Origin: Burkholderiales bacterium
GTDB taxonomy: Bacteria; Pseudomonadota; Gammaproteobacteria; Burkholderiales; Burkholderiaceae_F
Direction of reading: 5' to 3'
DNA: 64,000 nucleotides
Assembly: GCA_016716275.1 (NCBI GenBank)
Contig: JADJWR010000001.1
Location: 124,001 to 188,000 of the forward strand
The notes beneath the pieces were generated by a model that saw only the letters and a list, made by a program, of their open reading frames with translations, was not told the DNA's origin and ran no database searches. Positions within the stretch are counted from its first letter, which is position 1; each line of letters begins with the position of its first letter. Below are positions 8,918 through 17,112 of the stretch, one piece after another. The position numbers and the translations under genes were made by a program.

Positions 8918-9716
8918 CGCAGGCACGTTGAACGTCAACTCGACCCGCTACACGATCGTCTTCGCGGCGATCGTCTGCGTGGTCTGCGCGGCGCTGGTGT
9001 CGGTCACCGCGGTCAGCCTGCAGCCGCGCCAGGCCGCCAACGCGCGGCTGTACATGGAGAAGAACGTGCTGGTTGCGGCCGGCCTGGTGCAGCACGGGCA
9101 GAGCGTCTCGCGAGCCGAGGTCGAGGAGTTCTTCCGCCGCGACGTCAAGGCGCGGCTGGTGTTCCTCGAGTCCGGCGAACTGGTGGTGGAGGGCAAGATC
9201 GACGCGCGCGGCTACGACCAGCGCGCCGCACGCAACGATCCGGCCACCAGTCGCGCCGCGCCGGACAACGCGGCCGGGGTGCGCCGGCTGCCGCAGTACG
9301 GCACGGTGTACTTCGTGATGAAGGGCGATCAGGTCGACCAGGTCGTCATCCCGGTCGAGGGGCTGGGGATGTGGGGGACGATCTACGGCTTCCTGTCGCT
9401 GGCCCCCGACGGCGACACCGTGCGCGGGCTGACCTACTACGAACACAAGGAGACGCCGGGCCTCGGTGGCGAGATCAGCAACCCGTCGTGGCTGGCGCTC
9501 TGGCAGGGTCGCCGCAGCTACGACGAGCGAGGCCGGCCCGGCGTCACCGTCATCAAGGGCCAGGCGGGTCCGCCCGAGAAGGATCCGCTGCACATCGACG
9601 GTCTGTCGGGTGCCACGGTGACCAGCAATGCGGTGACCCGGCTGATGCAGTACTGGCTGAGCACCGACGGCTACGGCCCGTTCCTGCGCAAGCTGCGCGA
9701 GGGAGCCATCAGATGA
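8910..9716 (+). CDS. nqrC: Na+-NQR subunit C
   Basis: Membrane-anchored periplasmic FMN-binding subunit, 268 aa. One N-terminal membrane helix (about residues 14-36), then a soluble FMN-binding domain with the SGATVTS flavinylation motif at 233-239 (acceptor Thr236) and the upstream HKETPGLGGEI stretch. It begins with GTG, eleven codon-overlapping bases before the nqrB stop region, with AGGAGG ten bases upstream. The stop overlaps nqrD (ATGA). The covalent FMN would be attached by the ApbE encoded further down the operon. Confidence 0.95.
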   Translation: MADAGTLNVNSTRYTIVFAAIVCVVCAALVSVTAVSLQPRQAANARLYMEKNVLVAAGLVQHGQSVSRAEVEEFFRRDVKARLVFLESGELVVEGKIDARGYDQRAARNDPATSRAAPDNAAGVRRLPQYGTVYFVMKGDQVDQVVIPVEGLGMWGTIYGFLSLAPDGDTVRGLTYYEHKETPGLGGEISNPSWLALWQGRRSYDERGRPGVTVIKGQAGPPEKDPLHIDGLSGATVTSNAVTRLMQYWLSTDGYGPFLRKLREGAIR

Positions 9717-10372
9717 GCGCGGTCAGTCCCGCCGCCGGCGGCCTTCGCTTCGGCGCGAGGGAGCGCGCGGTCCTGCTCGATCCGGTGCTGGTCAACAACC
9801 CGATCGGCGTGCAGGTGCTCGGCATCTGCTCGGCGCTGGCGATCACCACGCGGGTCGACAAGGCGCTGGTGATGAGCGCCGGTGTGATCCTGGTGACGAT
9901 GCTGGCCAACCTGGCGGTCAGCCTGGTACGCAACCACACGCCGACGTCGATCCGCATCATCGTGCAGCTGGCGATCATCGCCTCGCTGGTGATCGTCTTC
10001 GACCAGGTGCTGAAGGCGACGCTGTACGAGCTGTCGCTGGAGCTGTCGGTGTTCGTCGGGCTGATCATCACCAACTGCATCGTCATGGGCCGCGCCGAGG
10101 GCTTCGCGATGAACAACCCGCCCTACCTGTCGCTGCTCGACGGGCTGGGCAACGGCCTCGGCTACACGGTGGTGCTGCTGGTGGTGGCGTTCGTGCGCGA
10201 GCTGCTGGGCGCCGGCAAGGTGCTCGGCTACACGGTGCTGCCGCTGGCCAAGGACGGCGGCTGGTACGTGCCGAACGGCCTGATGCTGCTGGCGCCGTCG
10301 GCGCTGTTCCTGATCGGCCTGCTGATCTGGGCGCTGCGCCAGTGGAAGCCGGAACTGCAGGAAAAGGACTGA
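9713..10372 (+). CDS. nqrD: Na+-NQR subunit D
   Basis: Small integral membrane subunit, 219 aa, with six hydrophobic helices. Conserved segments visible: NNPIGVQVLGICSALAIT near residue 28, IITNCIVMGRAEGFA near 120 (holding the cysteine that helps ligate the membrane iron centre with NqrE) and FVRELLGAGKVLG near 160. Start ATG overlaps the nqrC stop by 4 bases; the frame is open farther upstream but homology begins here. Confidence 0.95.
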   Translation: MSAVSPAAGGLRFGARERAVLLDPVLVNNPIGVQVLGICSALAITTRVDKALVMSAGVILVTMLANLAVSLVRNHTPTSIRIIVQLAIIASLVIVFDQVLKATLYELSLELSVFVGLIITNCIVMGRAEGFAMNNPPYLSLLDGLGNGLGYTVVLLVVAFVRELLGAGKVLGYTVLPLAKDGGWYVPNGLMLLAPSALFLIGLLIWALRQWKPELQEKD

Positions 10373-10390
10373 CACCCGGGAAGCGAACCG

Positions 10391-11005
10391 ATGGAACACT
10401 TCGTCAACCTCGGCCTGAAGTCCATGTTCATGGAGAACATGGCGCTCGCCTACTTTCTCGGCATGTGCTCTTTCCTCGCCTGCTCGAAGAAGGTCGAGAC
10501 GGCCATCGGGCTGGGCGTGGCGGTGGTGTTCGTGCAGGTGCTGACGGTGCCGCTGAATAACCTGATCCTGCGCCACCTGCTCAACGAGGGCGCGCTGGCG
10601 TGGATCAGCCCGGCGCTGGCGGACGTCAACCTGAGCTTCCTGTCGTTCATCCTGTTCATCGCCACCATCGCCGCGGCGGTGCAGGTGGTCGAGATGACGG
10701 TCGACCGCTTTGCGCCGGCGCTGTACAACACGCTCGGCGTGTTCCTGCCGCTGATCGCGGTGAACTGCGTGATCCTCGGCGGCTCGCTGTTCATGCAGGA
10801 GCGCGAGTACTCGTTCGCCGAGAGCGTGGTGTTCGGCGTCGGCTCGGGGCTCGGCTTCGCCATCGCGCTGATCGCGCTGGCCGCCATCCGCGAGAAGCTC
10901 ACCTACTCGAACGTGCCGGCCGGCCTGCGCGGCCTGGGCATCACCTTCATCAGCGCCGGGCTGATGTCGCTGGCGTTCATGGTGTTCTCGGGCATTCAGC
11001 TGTAG
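10391..11005 (+). CDS. nqrE: Na+-NQR subunit E
   Basis: Small integral membrane subunit, 204 aa, topologically inverted relative of NqrD. Seen: FLGMCSFLACSKKVETAIGLG near residue 20, with cysteines, and FLPLIAVNCVILGGSLFM near residue 115 (cysteine expected to bind the membrane [2Fe-2S]/Fe centre). Six hydrophobic helices. It lies 18 bases after nqrD and 9 bases before nqrF. Confidence 0.95.
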   Translation: MEHFVNLGLKSMFMENMALAYFLGMCSFLACSKKVETAIGLGVAVVFVQVLTVPLNNLILRHLLNEGALAWISPALADVNLSFLSFILFIATIAAAVQVVEMTVDRFAPALYNTLGVFLPLIAVNCVILGGSLFMQEREYSFAESVVFGVGSGLGFAIALIALAAIREKLTYSNVPAGLRGLGITFISAGLMSLAFMVFSGIQL

Positions 11006-11014
11006 GGGCGCGCC

Positions 11015-12244
11015 ATGCTTTCGATCGGCCTTGCCGTCGTCATGTTCACCGTGGTGGTGCTGCTGCTGGTGCTGCTGCTGATGGGCGCCCGCCGCAAGCT
11101 GGTCGCCACCGGCGACGTGTCGATCGTCGTCAACGAGGATTCTTCCAAGCCGCTGAAGGTGGCGGCGGGCGGCACACTGCTCGGCGCGCTGACGGCCAAC
11201 CGCATCTTCCTGCCCGCCGCCTGCGGCGGCAAAGGCGCCTGCGGCGTGTGCGAGGTCGTCGTCAAGGAGGGCGGCGGCGCGCTGCTGCCGACCGAGACCG
11301 GCTTCATCTCGCCGCGCGAGGCCAAGCACGGCATGCGGCTCGCCTGCCAGGTCAAGGTCAAGCGCGACATGAAGATCGAGGTCGCGCCGGAGATCTTCTC
11401 GGTGCGCAAGTGGCAGTGCCGGGTGATCCACAACCGCAACGTGTCGACCTTCATCAAGGAGCTGAAGCTGGCGCTTCCCGAGGGCGAGGAAGTGCCGTTC
11501 AAGGCCGGCGGCTACGTGCAGATCGAGTGCCCGCCGCACGAACTCGGCTACAAGGAATTCGACATCGAGCCCGAGTTTCGCGAGGAGTGGGACCGCTTCG
11601 ACCTGTGGCGCTTCAGGTCGGTGGTGACCGAGAACGTCGAGCGCGGCTACTCGATGGCCAACTATCCGCTGGAAAAGGGCATCCTGCTGTTCACCATCCG
11701 CATCGCCTTCCCGCCCGATTATCGCGACGACATCCCGCCCGGCAAGATGAGCTCGTGGCTGTTCCGGCTGAAGCCGGGCGACCTGGTGACGGTCTCCGGC
11801 CCGTTCGGCGAGTTCTTCGCCAGGGACACCGGCAAGGAGATGTGCTTCGTCGCCGCCGGCGCCGGCATGGCGCCGATGCGGGCGCACATCTTCGACCAGC
11901 TGATCCGGCTGAAGTCAAAGCGCAGGATGGTCTTCTGGTACTCGGCGCGCAACCTGAAGGAAGCCTTCTACATCGACGATTTCAACCGGCTGGCCGCCGA
12001 GCACCCGAACTTCAGCTGGCACATCGTGCTGTCCGAGCCGCGGCCGGAGGACAACTGGACCGGGCCGGTGGGGCTGGTGCGGCACAACGTGCTGCGCAAG
12101 ATGTACCTCGAGCAGCACCCGGCGCCGGAGGACATCGAGTTCTACCTGTGCGGGCCGGACGTGATGAACAAGGCGGTGATCAAGCTGGCGATGGAGTTCG
12201 GCGTCGACCGGGAGAACATCATGCTCGACGATTTCGGCCTGTAA
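11015..12244 (+). CDS. nqrF: Na+-NQR subunit F (NADH-oxidising flavoprotein)
   Basis: Electron entry subunit: oxidises NADH through FAD and a [2Fe-2S] centre; 409 aa. Domains: N-terminal membrane helix (about 2-24), plant-type ferredoxin domain with Cys70, Cys76, Cys79 and Cys111 (same spacing and numbering as Vibrio NqrF), FAD domain with RSVVTENVERGYSMANYP near residue 205, and NADH domain with GAGMAPMRAH near 285 and YLCGPDVMNKAV near 375. No defect seen. Confidence 0.97.
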   Translation: MLSIGLAVVMFTVVVLLLVLLLMGARRKLVATGDVSIVVNEDSSKPLKVAAGGTLLGALTANRIFLPAACGGKGACGVCEVVVKEGGGALLPTETGFISPREAKHGMRLACQVKVKRDMKIEVAPEIFSVRKWQCRVIHNRNVSTFIKELKLALPEGEEVPFKAGGYVQIECPPHELGYKEFDIEPEFREEWDRFDLWRFRSVVTENVERGYSMANYPLEKGILLFTIRIAFPPDYRDDIPPGKMSSWLFRLKPGDLVTVSGPFGEFFARDTGKEMCFVAAGAGMAPMRAHIFDQLIRLKSKRRMVFWYSARNLKEAFYIDDFNRLAAEHPNFSWHIVLSEPRPEDNWTGPVGLVRHNVLRKMYLEQHPAPEDIEFYLCGPDVMNKAVIKLAMEFGVDRENIMLDDFGL

Positions 12245-12267
12245 GGCTTTCGGACGGAGAACGGACC

Positions 12268-12747
12268 ATGCAGCAGACAGTCGAGACCGTGATGGCGCTG
12301 AAGCGCGACGCCGACGTGCTGATCACCGTCGATGCCGGCGCCACCGTCACGGAAGCGGTCAGCGCGCTGGCCGAGCACCGCATCGGCGCGGTGCTGATCC
12401 GCAACGAGGACGGCCTGGTCGATGGCATCTTCACCGAACGCGACCTGCTGCTGCGGGTGGTGCACGCCGGTCTGGACCCGAAGACCACGCCGATCTCGAT
12501 GGTGATGACGCGCGACGTCCGCTTCGTCTCGCCGGGCACCACGGTGGAGGCGGCGATGGCGCTGATGCAGCTGAACCGCTTCCGCCACCTGCTGGTGATG
12601 GACGGCCCGCGCGTCTTCGGCCTGGTGTCGATGGGCGACATGACCAACTACCTGATCCGCCACGGCGAAGGCCGCTTCGAGGCGGCGGTGCGCGAGCGGC
12701 TGCAGAGCGCCGCGGCGGGTACCGGGAAACCCACCGGAGAGAAGTGA
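12268..12747 (+). CDS. CBS-domain pair protein inside the nqr operon
   Basis: 159-aa soluble protein made of two CBS motifs (about residues 8-60 and 75-130), a fold that usually binds adenosyl ligands. Conserved pieces: GAVLIRNEDGLVDGIFTERDLLLRVV and FRHLLVMDGPRVFGLVSMGDM. It sits 23 bases after nqrF and its stop overlaps the apbE start (TGATG), so it is co-transcribed with NQR maturation genes. No such protein is known to me as an NQR subunit. A nucleotide-sensing regulatory role toward the pump is inference. A GACGGAGA ribosome site precedes the ATG. Confidence 0.85.
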   Translation: MQQTVETVMALKRDADVLITVDAGATVTEAVSALAEHRIGAVLIRNEDGLVDGIFTERDLLLRVVHAGLDPKTTPISMVMTRDVRFVSPGTTVEAAMALMQLNRFRHLLVMDGPRVFGLVSMGDMTNYLIRHGEGRFEAAVRERLQSAAAGTGKPTGEK

Positions 12748-13814
12748 TGGATGCGCTGCTTTCCCCCTGCCGCCGGCGGCTGCTCGGCGCCGTTGGCGGC
12801 CTCGGCACGCTGGCGCTGGCTGGTTGCGGCGAGCACGCGCGCCAGCCTGCCGCGGATGCTCCGCCGCTGCAGTTCGGCGGCGAGACGATGGGCACCGGCT
12901 ACGTGGTCAAGATCGCCGGCGCCGCGCCCGGTGCGGCGCGGCTCGAAGCGCTGCGGGCCGACGTCCAGGCGGCGCTCGACGGCGTCGATCGCGGCATGTC
13001 GCTTTACCGCCCCGAGTCCGAGCTGATGCGGTTCAACCGCCACCCCGGGTCGGTGCCGGTGCCGCTCTCGCGGGAACTGTACGAGGTGCTGGCCGCCGGC
13101 CAGCAGGTGGCCGGGCTGTCGCAGGGGGCCTTCGACGTCACCGTCGCGCCGCTGGTCGTGAGCTGGGGCTTCGGTCCGCTGAAGCGGCGCGAGGTGCCGG
13201 CGGCCGGCGAACTGCAGGCCAAGCGCGCCGCGGTCGACTACCGCAGCCTGCGGCTCGATCCGCGCAGCCGCACGGCGGCCAAGGCCCACGGCGGCCTGCA
13301 GGCCGACCTCGGCGGCATCGCCAAGGGCTATGGCGTCGACCTGGCAGCGCGCGCGATCGAGGCGTTCGGCGTCGAGCACTACATGATCGAGGTCGGCGGC
13401 GAGTTGCGCACGCAGGGCCGCAACGCCGCCGGGCAGCCGTGGCAGATCGGCATCGAGGAACCGGACGCCTTGCCGCAGCGGGCGCGCCGGGTGGTGCCGC
13501 TGGCCGGCCGGGCGATGGCGACCTCGGGCGACTACCGGATCTACTTCGAGCAGGCCGGCCGCCGTTACTCGCACGAGATCGACCCGCGCAGCGCGGCGCC
13601 GATCGCCCACGGCCTGGCCTCGGTCACCGTGATCGCCGGCGACTGCATGACCGCCGATGCGCTGGCCACCGCGCTGATCGTTCTCGGGCCGCAGGCCGGC
13701 TGGGCGCTGGCGCAGCGGGAGACGCTGGCCGCTTACTTCATCGTTCGCGACGCCGACGGCCGGCTGCACGACCGCGCGAGCGACGCGTTCGCCGCGCTGA
13801 CCCAGGCGGCCTGA
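12747..13814 (+). CDS. apbE: FAD:protein FMN transferase (flavinylation of NqrB/NqrC)
   Basis: Transfers FMN from FAD to threonine in SGAT-type motifs; here the obvious targets are NqrB Thr236 and NqrC Thr236. 355 aa. Lipoprotein-type signal with twin-basic start (CRRRLLGAVGG) and lipobox LALAGC near residue 27. Family motifs: GETMGTGYVVK, MSLYRPESELMRFN, GAFDVTVAPLV, DLGGIAKGYGVD near residue 190 and MATSGDYRIYFE near 255. GTG three bases upstream is an alternative start; the ATG at the CBS-gene stop has the better ribosome spacing. Confidence 0.95.
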   Translation: MDALLSPCRRRLLGAVGGLGTLALAGCGEHARQPAADAPPLQFGGETMGTGYVVKIAGAAPGAARLEALRADVQAALDGVDRGMSLYRPESELMRFNRHPGSVPVPLSRELYEVLAAGQQVAGLSQGAFDVTVAPLVVSWGFGPLKRREVPAAGELQAKRAAVDYRSLRLDPRSRTAAKAHGGLQADLGGIAKGYGVDLAARAIEAFGVEHYMIEVGGELRTQGRNAAGQPWQIGIEEPDALPQRARRVVPLAGRAMATSGDYRIYFEQAGRRYSHEIDPRSAAPIAHGLASVTVIAGDCMTADALATALIVLGPQAGWALAQRETLAAYFIVRDADGRLHDRASDAFAALTQAA

Positions 13815-13818
13815 GGTC

Positions 13819-14010
13819 GTGAGCACCTTCTGGCTGGTGTTCGCCATTGCCGTGGTGCTGCTCGGGCTGGGCATCGCCGGCATGGCCATCGGCGTGATGT
13901 TCCGCCGGCCGTGCCTGCGCGGCTCCTGCGGCGGGCCGGCAGTGCTCGGCCCCGGCGGCGAGAAGATCTCCTGCGAGACCTGCCCGAACCGGCAGCGCGA
14001 CGCCGCCTGA
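13819..14010 (+). CDS. nqrM: Na+-NQR maturation factor NqrM
   Basis: 63-aa membrane protein needed for assembly of the NQR iron centre between NqrD and NqrE in studied species. One N-terminal helix (about residues 4-27), then four conserved cysteines at 32, 37, 52 and 55 (PCLRGSC and CETC), the mark of the family. GTG start 4 bases after the apbE stop. It ends the nqr operon, so the pump and both of its dedicated maturation factors are encoded together. Confidence 0.93.
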   Translation: MSTFWLVFAIAVVLLGLGIAGMAIGVMFRRPCLRGSCGGPAVLGPGGEKISCETCPNRQRDAA

Positions 14011-14022
14011 TCGAGCCGGCAG

Positions 14023-14047
14023 GGCCGCGCCGCCAGAGGGCGCGGCC
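14023..14047. terminator. Hairpin between convergent nqrM and dctM
   Basis: Perfect 9-bp arms GGCCGCGCC / GGCGCGGCC with a 7-base loop, placed between the stop codons of two convergent operons. Only a weak T-rich tail (GTCTCGTTC) follows on the plus strand, so it may be a bidirectional but inefficient terminator. Confidence 0.45.
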
Positions 14048-14054
14048 GTCTCGT

Positions 14055-15332
14055 TCAGAACAGCAGGTTCGGCAGGAACAGCGTGATCGCCGGCACGTAG
14101 GTGACGATCACCAGGAAGGCGAGCAGGACCATCGTCCACGGCAGCGCCGCCCGCACCACCTGGCCGATCGACATCTTGGTGATGCCGGCGGTGACGAACA
14201 GATTCAGCCCGATCGGCGGCGTGACCATGCCGATCTCCAGGTTCACCACCATGATGATGCCGAGGTGCACCGGGTCGATGCCGAGCTGGGTGGCGATCGG
14301 GAACAGGATTGGCGCCAGGATCAGGATGATCCCGGTCGGCTCCATGAACATGCCGGCGATCAGCAGCAGGATGTTCACCACGATCAGGAACTGCCACGGC
14401 GCCATGCCCCAGCCGATGATCGTCTCGGCGATCTGCTGCGGGATGCGCTCGGTGGTCAGCACGTGGGCGAACAGCAGCGCGTTGGCGACGATGAACATCA
14501 GCATCACCGTCACCTTGCCGGCCTCCACCAGCACGTGCGGCACCTGCTTCATGCCGATGTCGCGGTAGACGAACACGGCGATGATGAAGGCGTAGACGGC
14601 CGCCACCGCCGCCGCCTCGGTCGGCGTGAAAACGCCGCCGTAGATGCCGCCGAGGATGATGATGATCAGCAGCAGGCCCCACATCGAATCGCGGCCCGAG
14701 GTCAGGATCTCCGCGATCGGCGCCCGCGGCTGCTTCGGCAGGTTGATCATCCGCGCCCGCACGTAGATGGCGACCATCAGCAGCAGGCCGAGGAGAATGC
14801 CGGGAATCACGCCGGCCATGAACAGTTTGCCGACCGAGGTCTCGGTCGCCGCGCCATAAACGACCATCACGATCGATGGCGGGATCAGGATGCCGAGCGT
14901 GCCGGCGTTGCAGATCACACCGGCGGCGAACGGCTGCGGGTAGCCGGCGCGCACCATGCCGGCGATGACGATCGAACCGACCGCCACCACGGTGGCCGGC
15001 GAGGAGCCGGACACCGCGGCGAACAGCATGCAGGCCATGACGGACGCCATCGCCAGGCCACCGCGCAGGTGGCCGATGCAGGCGTTGGCGAAGCGGATCA
15101 TCCGCTTGGCCACGCCGCCGGTGGTCATGAAGGCGCCGCCGAGGATGAAGAACGGGATCGCCAGCAGCGTGTAGTGCTCGGAGGTCTCGAACAGCTTCAG
15201 CGACAGCGAGGCGAGCGAGTCCTGGGCGAAGAATAGGATCGTCAGCAGGGACGACAGGCCGAGGGCGACCGCCACCGGCATGCCGAGGAACATGAGGACG
15301 AACAGCAGGACGAACAGTGCGACAGTGGTCAT
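14055..15332 (-). CDS. dctM: TRAP dicarboxylate transporter large permease DctM
   Basis: 12-helix Na+-coupled permease subunit of a tripartite ATP-independent periplasmic transporter, 425 aa. Conserved segments: FLGMPVAVALGLSS near residue 14, VSGSSPATVVAVGSI near 112, AGVICNAGTLGILIPPS near 137, TPTEAAAVAAVYAF near 240 and GMVTPPIGLNLFV near 375. Start overlaps the dctQ stop by 4 bases (ATGA). Substrate is probably a C4-dicarboxylate or another organic acid; the exact one cannot be read from sequence. Confidence 0.95.
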   Translation of the reverse strand: MTTVALFVLLFVLMFLGMPVAVALGLSSLLTILFFAQDSLASLSLKLFETSEHYTLLAIPFFILGGAFMTTGGVAKRMIRFANACIGHLRGGLAMASVMACMLFAAVSGSSPATVVAVGSIVIAGMVRAGYPQPFAAGVICNAGTLGILIPPSIVMVVYGAATETSVGKLFMAGVIPGILLGLLLMVAIYVRARMINLPKQPRAPIAEILTSGRDSMWGLLLIIIILGGIYGGVFTPTEAAAVAAVYAFIIAVFVYRDIGMKQVPHVLVEAGKVTVMLMFIVANALLFAHVLTTERIPQQIAETIIGWGMAPWQFLIVVNILLLIAGMFMEPTGIILILAPILFPIATQLGIDPVHLGIIMVVNLEIGMVTPPIGLNLFVTAGITKMSIGQVVRAALPWTMVLLAFLVIVTYVPAITLFLPNLLF

Positions 15333-15862
15333 TTGCCCACCTCGCCGGCGTCTTCCTGCTTCAGCTTCAGCGCCTCCTTGGCCTCGTCGCCGAGCAGGTG
15401 CGCCTCGCCGCCGGTGGCCAGTCGGTACAGCACCTGCAGGAAGCGTAGCGCCAGCAGCGCGAAGCCGATCGGCAGGATGACGCGCGGGATCCACTGCTGG
15501 ATCGGGATGTCCTGCATCAGGATGCCGATGTCGTACATCTTGCGCACGTAGATGAAGCCGCCGACGAAGACGATCGACGCGTAGACGATGCACAGCGCCG
15601 CGGCGATGATGCCGACCGCCCGCGCCGCGCCGGCCGACAGCGACTTGACCACCGCGTCCACCCCGATGTGGGCGCCGACCCGCACGCCGTAGGACATGCC
15701 GATGAAGATCAGCCAGGCGAACATCACGCCGGTCAGTTCCAGCGCCCAGACAAAGCTGTAGTTGAAGACGTAGCGCGCGACCACCTGCATGAAGGTGACC
15801 AGCGTCATCGACGCCATCAGGAAGGCGATCAGCCCTTCCTCGAGATGCTCGAGCCAGCGCAT
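15329..15862 (-). CDS. dctQ: TRAP transporter small permease DctQ
   Basis: 177-aa, four-helix small membrane subunit that bridges the binding protein and DctM. Helices near residues 9-30, 44-62, 80-105 and 125-150; family signature FMQVVARYVFN and WALELTGVMFAWLIFIG near residue 40. C-terminus is charged and cytoplasmic. It follows dctP after a strong hairpin that lies only 8 bases before its ATG, with no clear Shine-Dalgarno. Confidence 0.93.
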   Translation of the reverse strand: MRWLEHLEEGLIAFLMASMTLVTFMQVVARYVFNYSFVWALELTGVMFAWLIFIGMSYGVRVGAHIGVDAVVKSLSAGAARAVGIIAAALCIVYASIVFVGGFIYVRKMYDIGILMQDIPIQQWIPRVILPIGFALLALRFLQVLYRLATGGEAHLLGDEAKEALKLKQEDAGEVGK

Positions 15863-15870
15863 GGGTAAAC

Positions 15871-15895
15871 GAAGGGCCCGCGGCGCGGGCCCTTC
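15871..15895 (-). terminator. Intercistronic hairpin after dctP
   Basis: Perfect 11-bp inverted repeat GAAGGGCCCGC / GCGGGCCCTTC with a 3-base loop, between the dctP stop and the dctQ start on the transcribed minus strand. The downstream run is only GTTT. It could attenuate transcription or protect the dctP mRNA 3' end, giving more binding protein than permease; position within an operon supports this reading. Confidence 0.6.
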
Positions 15896-15906
15896 CCTGG
15901 GTGTCG

Positions 15907-16920
15907 TCAGGCGTTGGACTTCAAGGCGGCGTCGATCAGGTCTCGGCCGATGTCACCCTCGAACTTCTTCCACACCGGCTCCATCGCCTTGCGCCAGGCG
16001 GCGACGTCTTCCTTGCCGAGCTTCTGGATCTTCGCCTTGCTGGCGGCCTCGATCTTCTTGCGGTCGTCCTGGTTGATGTCGTCGGCGAGCTTGTTGGCGA
16101 AGGTGGTTGCCTCGGCCATCGCCTCGGACAGGCCCTTCTTGACGTCGGGCGGCAGCCCGTCCCACCACTTGGCGTTGGCCACCACCATGTAGTCGATGAT
16201 GCCGTGGTTGGTCTCGGCGATCGTCTTCTGCACCTCGTGGAACTTCTGCGAGTAGATGTTCGACCAGGTGTTCTCCTGGCCATCGACGACACCAGTCTGC
16301 AGCGCCTGGTAGACCTCGGCGAAGGCCATCTTCTGCGGGTTGGCGCCCAGCGCGCGGAACTGCGCCTCCAGCACGTCGGAGGCCTGGATGCGGAACTTCA
16401 GCCCCTTGACGTCCTCCGGCCGCACCAGCCGGTCGCGGTTGGTGGAAAGCTGCTTCATGCCGTTGTGCCAGTAGGCCACGCCGACCAGGCCGCGGTTCTT
16501 CATCGACACCAGCAGTTCCTGGCCCTTCGGCCCCGACTGGAAGCGGTCGACGGCGGCGATGTCGTCGAACAGGAACGGCAGGTCGAAGATCTGGATCTTC
16601 TTGGTGTAGCGGTCGAACTTCGACAGCGACGGCGCGATCAGCTGCACGTCGCCGAGCAGCACTGCTTCCATCTCCTTGGCGTCGCCGAACAGCTGCGAGC
16701 TGGGGAACACCTGAACGTCGACCTTGCCGGGCAGCTTCTTCTCGGCGAGTTCCTTGAACTTCAACGCCCCCTGTCCTTTGGGCGTCTTCTCGGCCACCAC
16801 GTGGCTGAACTTGATCACCATCGGCGCCTGCGCCCGGGCGACATACGGGAAGGCCATCGCGGTGGCGGCAGCGCCGGCCGTCTTCAGGACGCGGCGGCGC
16901 GTGGTGCTGGTCGAACTCAT
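15907..16920 (-). CDS. dctP: TRAP transporter periplasmic substrate-binding protein DctP
   Basis: 337-aa periplasmic binding protein, first gene of dctPQM. Twin-arginine-like signal peptide (TTRRRVLKTAGAAATAMAF, cleavage near ARAQ, residues 28-31). Family hallmarks: IKFSHVVAEKTPKGQGALKF, the carboxylate-binding arginine in VKGLKFRIQASDVLEAQF near residue 175, and GVVDGQENTWSNIYSQKFHEVQK near 220. A GGAG ribosome site lies before the ATG. The 192-bp region upstream, up to the RatA-fusion stop, shows no obvious gene. Confidence 0.96.
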   Translation of the reverse strand: MSSTSTTRRRVLKTAGAAATAMAFPYVARAQAPMVIKFSHVVAEKTPKGQGALKFKELAEKKLPGKVDVQVFPSSQLFGDAKEMEAVLLGDVQLIAPSLSKFDRYTKKIQIFDLPFLFDDIAAVDRFQSGPKGQELLVSMKNRGLVGVAYWHNGMKQLSTNRDRLVRPEDVKGLKFRIQASDVLEAQFRALGANPQKMAFAEVYQALQTGVVDGQENTWSNIYSQKFHEVQKTIAETNHGIIDYMVVANAKWWDGLPPDVKKGLSEAMAEATTFANKLADDINQDDRKKIEAASKAKIQKLGKEDVAAWRKAMEPVWKKFEGDIGRDLIDAALKSNA

Positions 16921-17112
16921 GGGGCGGTCTCCTCGGCTTGGAAATGGGGCACGGCCGGTTCGGCCGGTCCAACGAATTCGTCTTGTAGCCGCAATACTCC
17001 AGCAAACCCTTGATCCCGCGCAAGGGCCAGTTGCCGCTGGCGTGCCAGCGACGGCGATGCTGCGTTGCGGTTGCTGCGTATACGGCCGGGCCGGCAGACC
17101 GGTCGCCGGCGG

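Noticed and set aside
9671..11887. 738-codon minus-strand frame opposite nqrD-nqrF
   Set aside because: Low-complexity His/Arg/Asp-rich antisense frame; the nqr genes explain the region.
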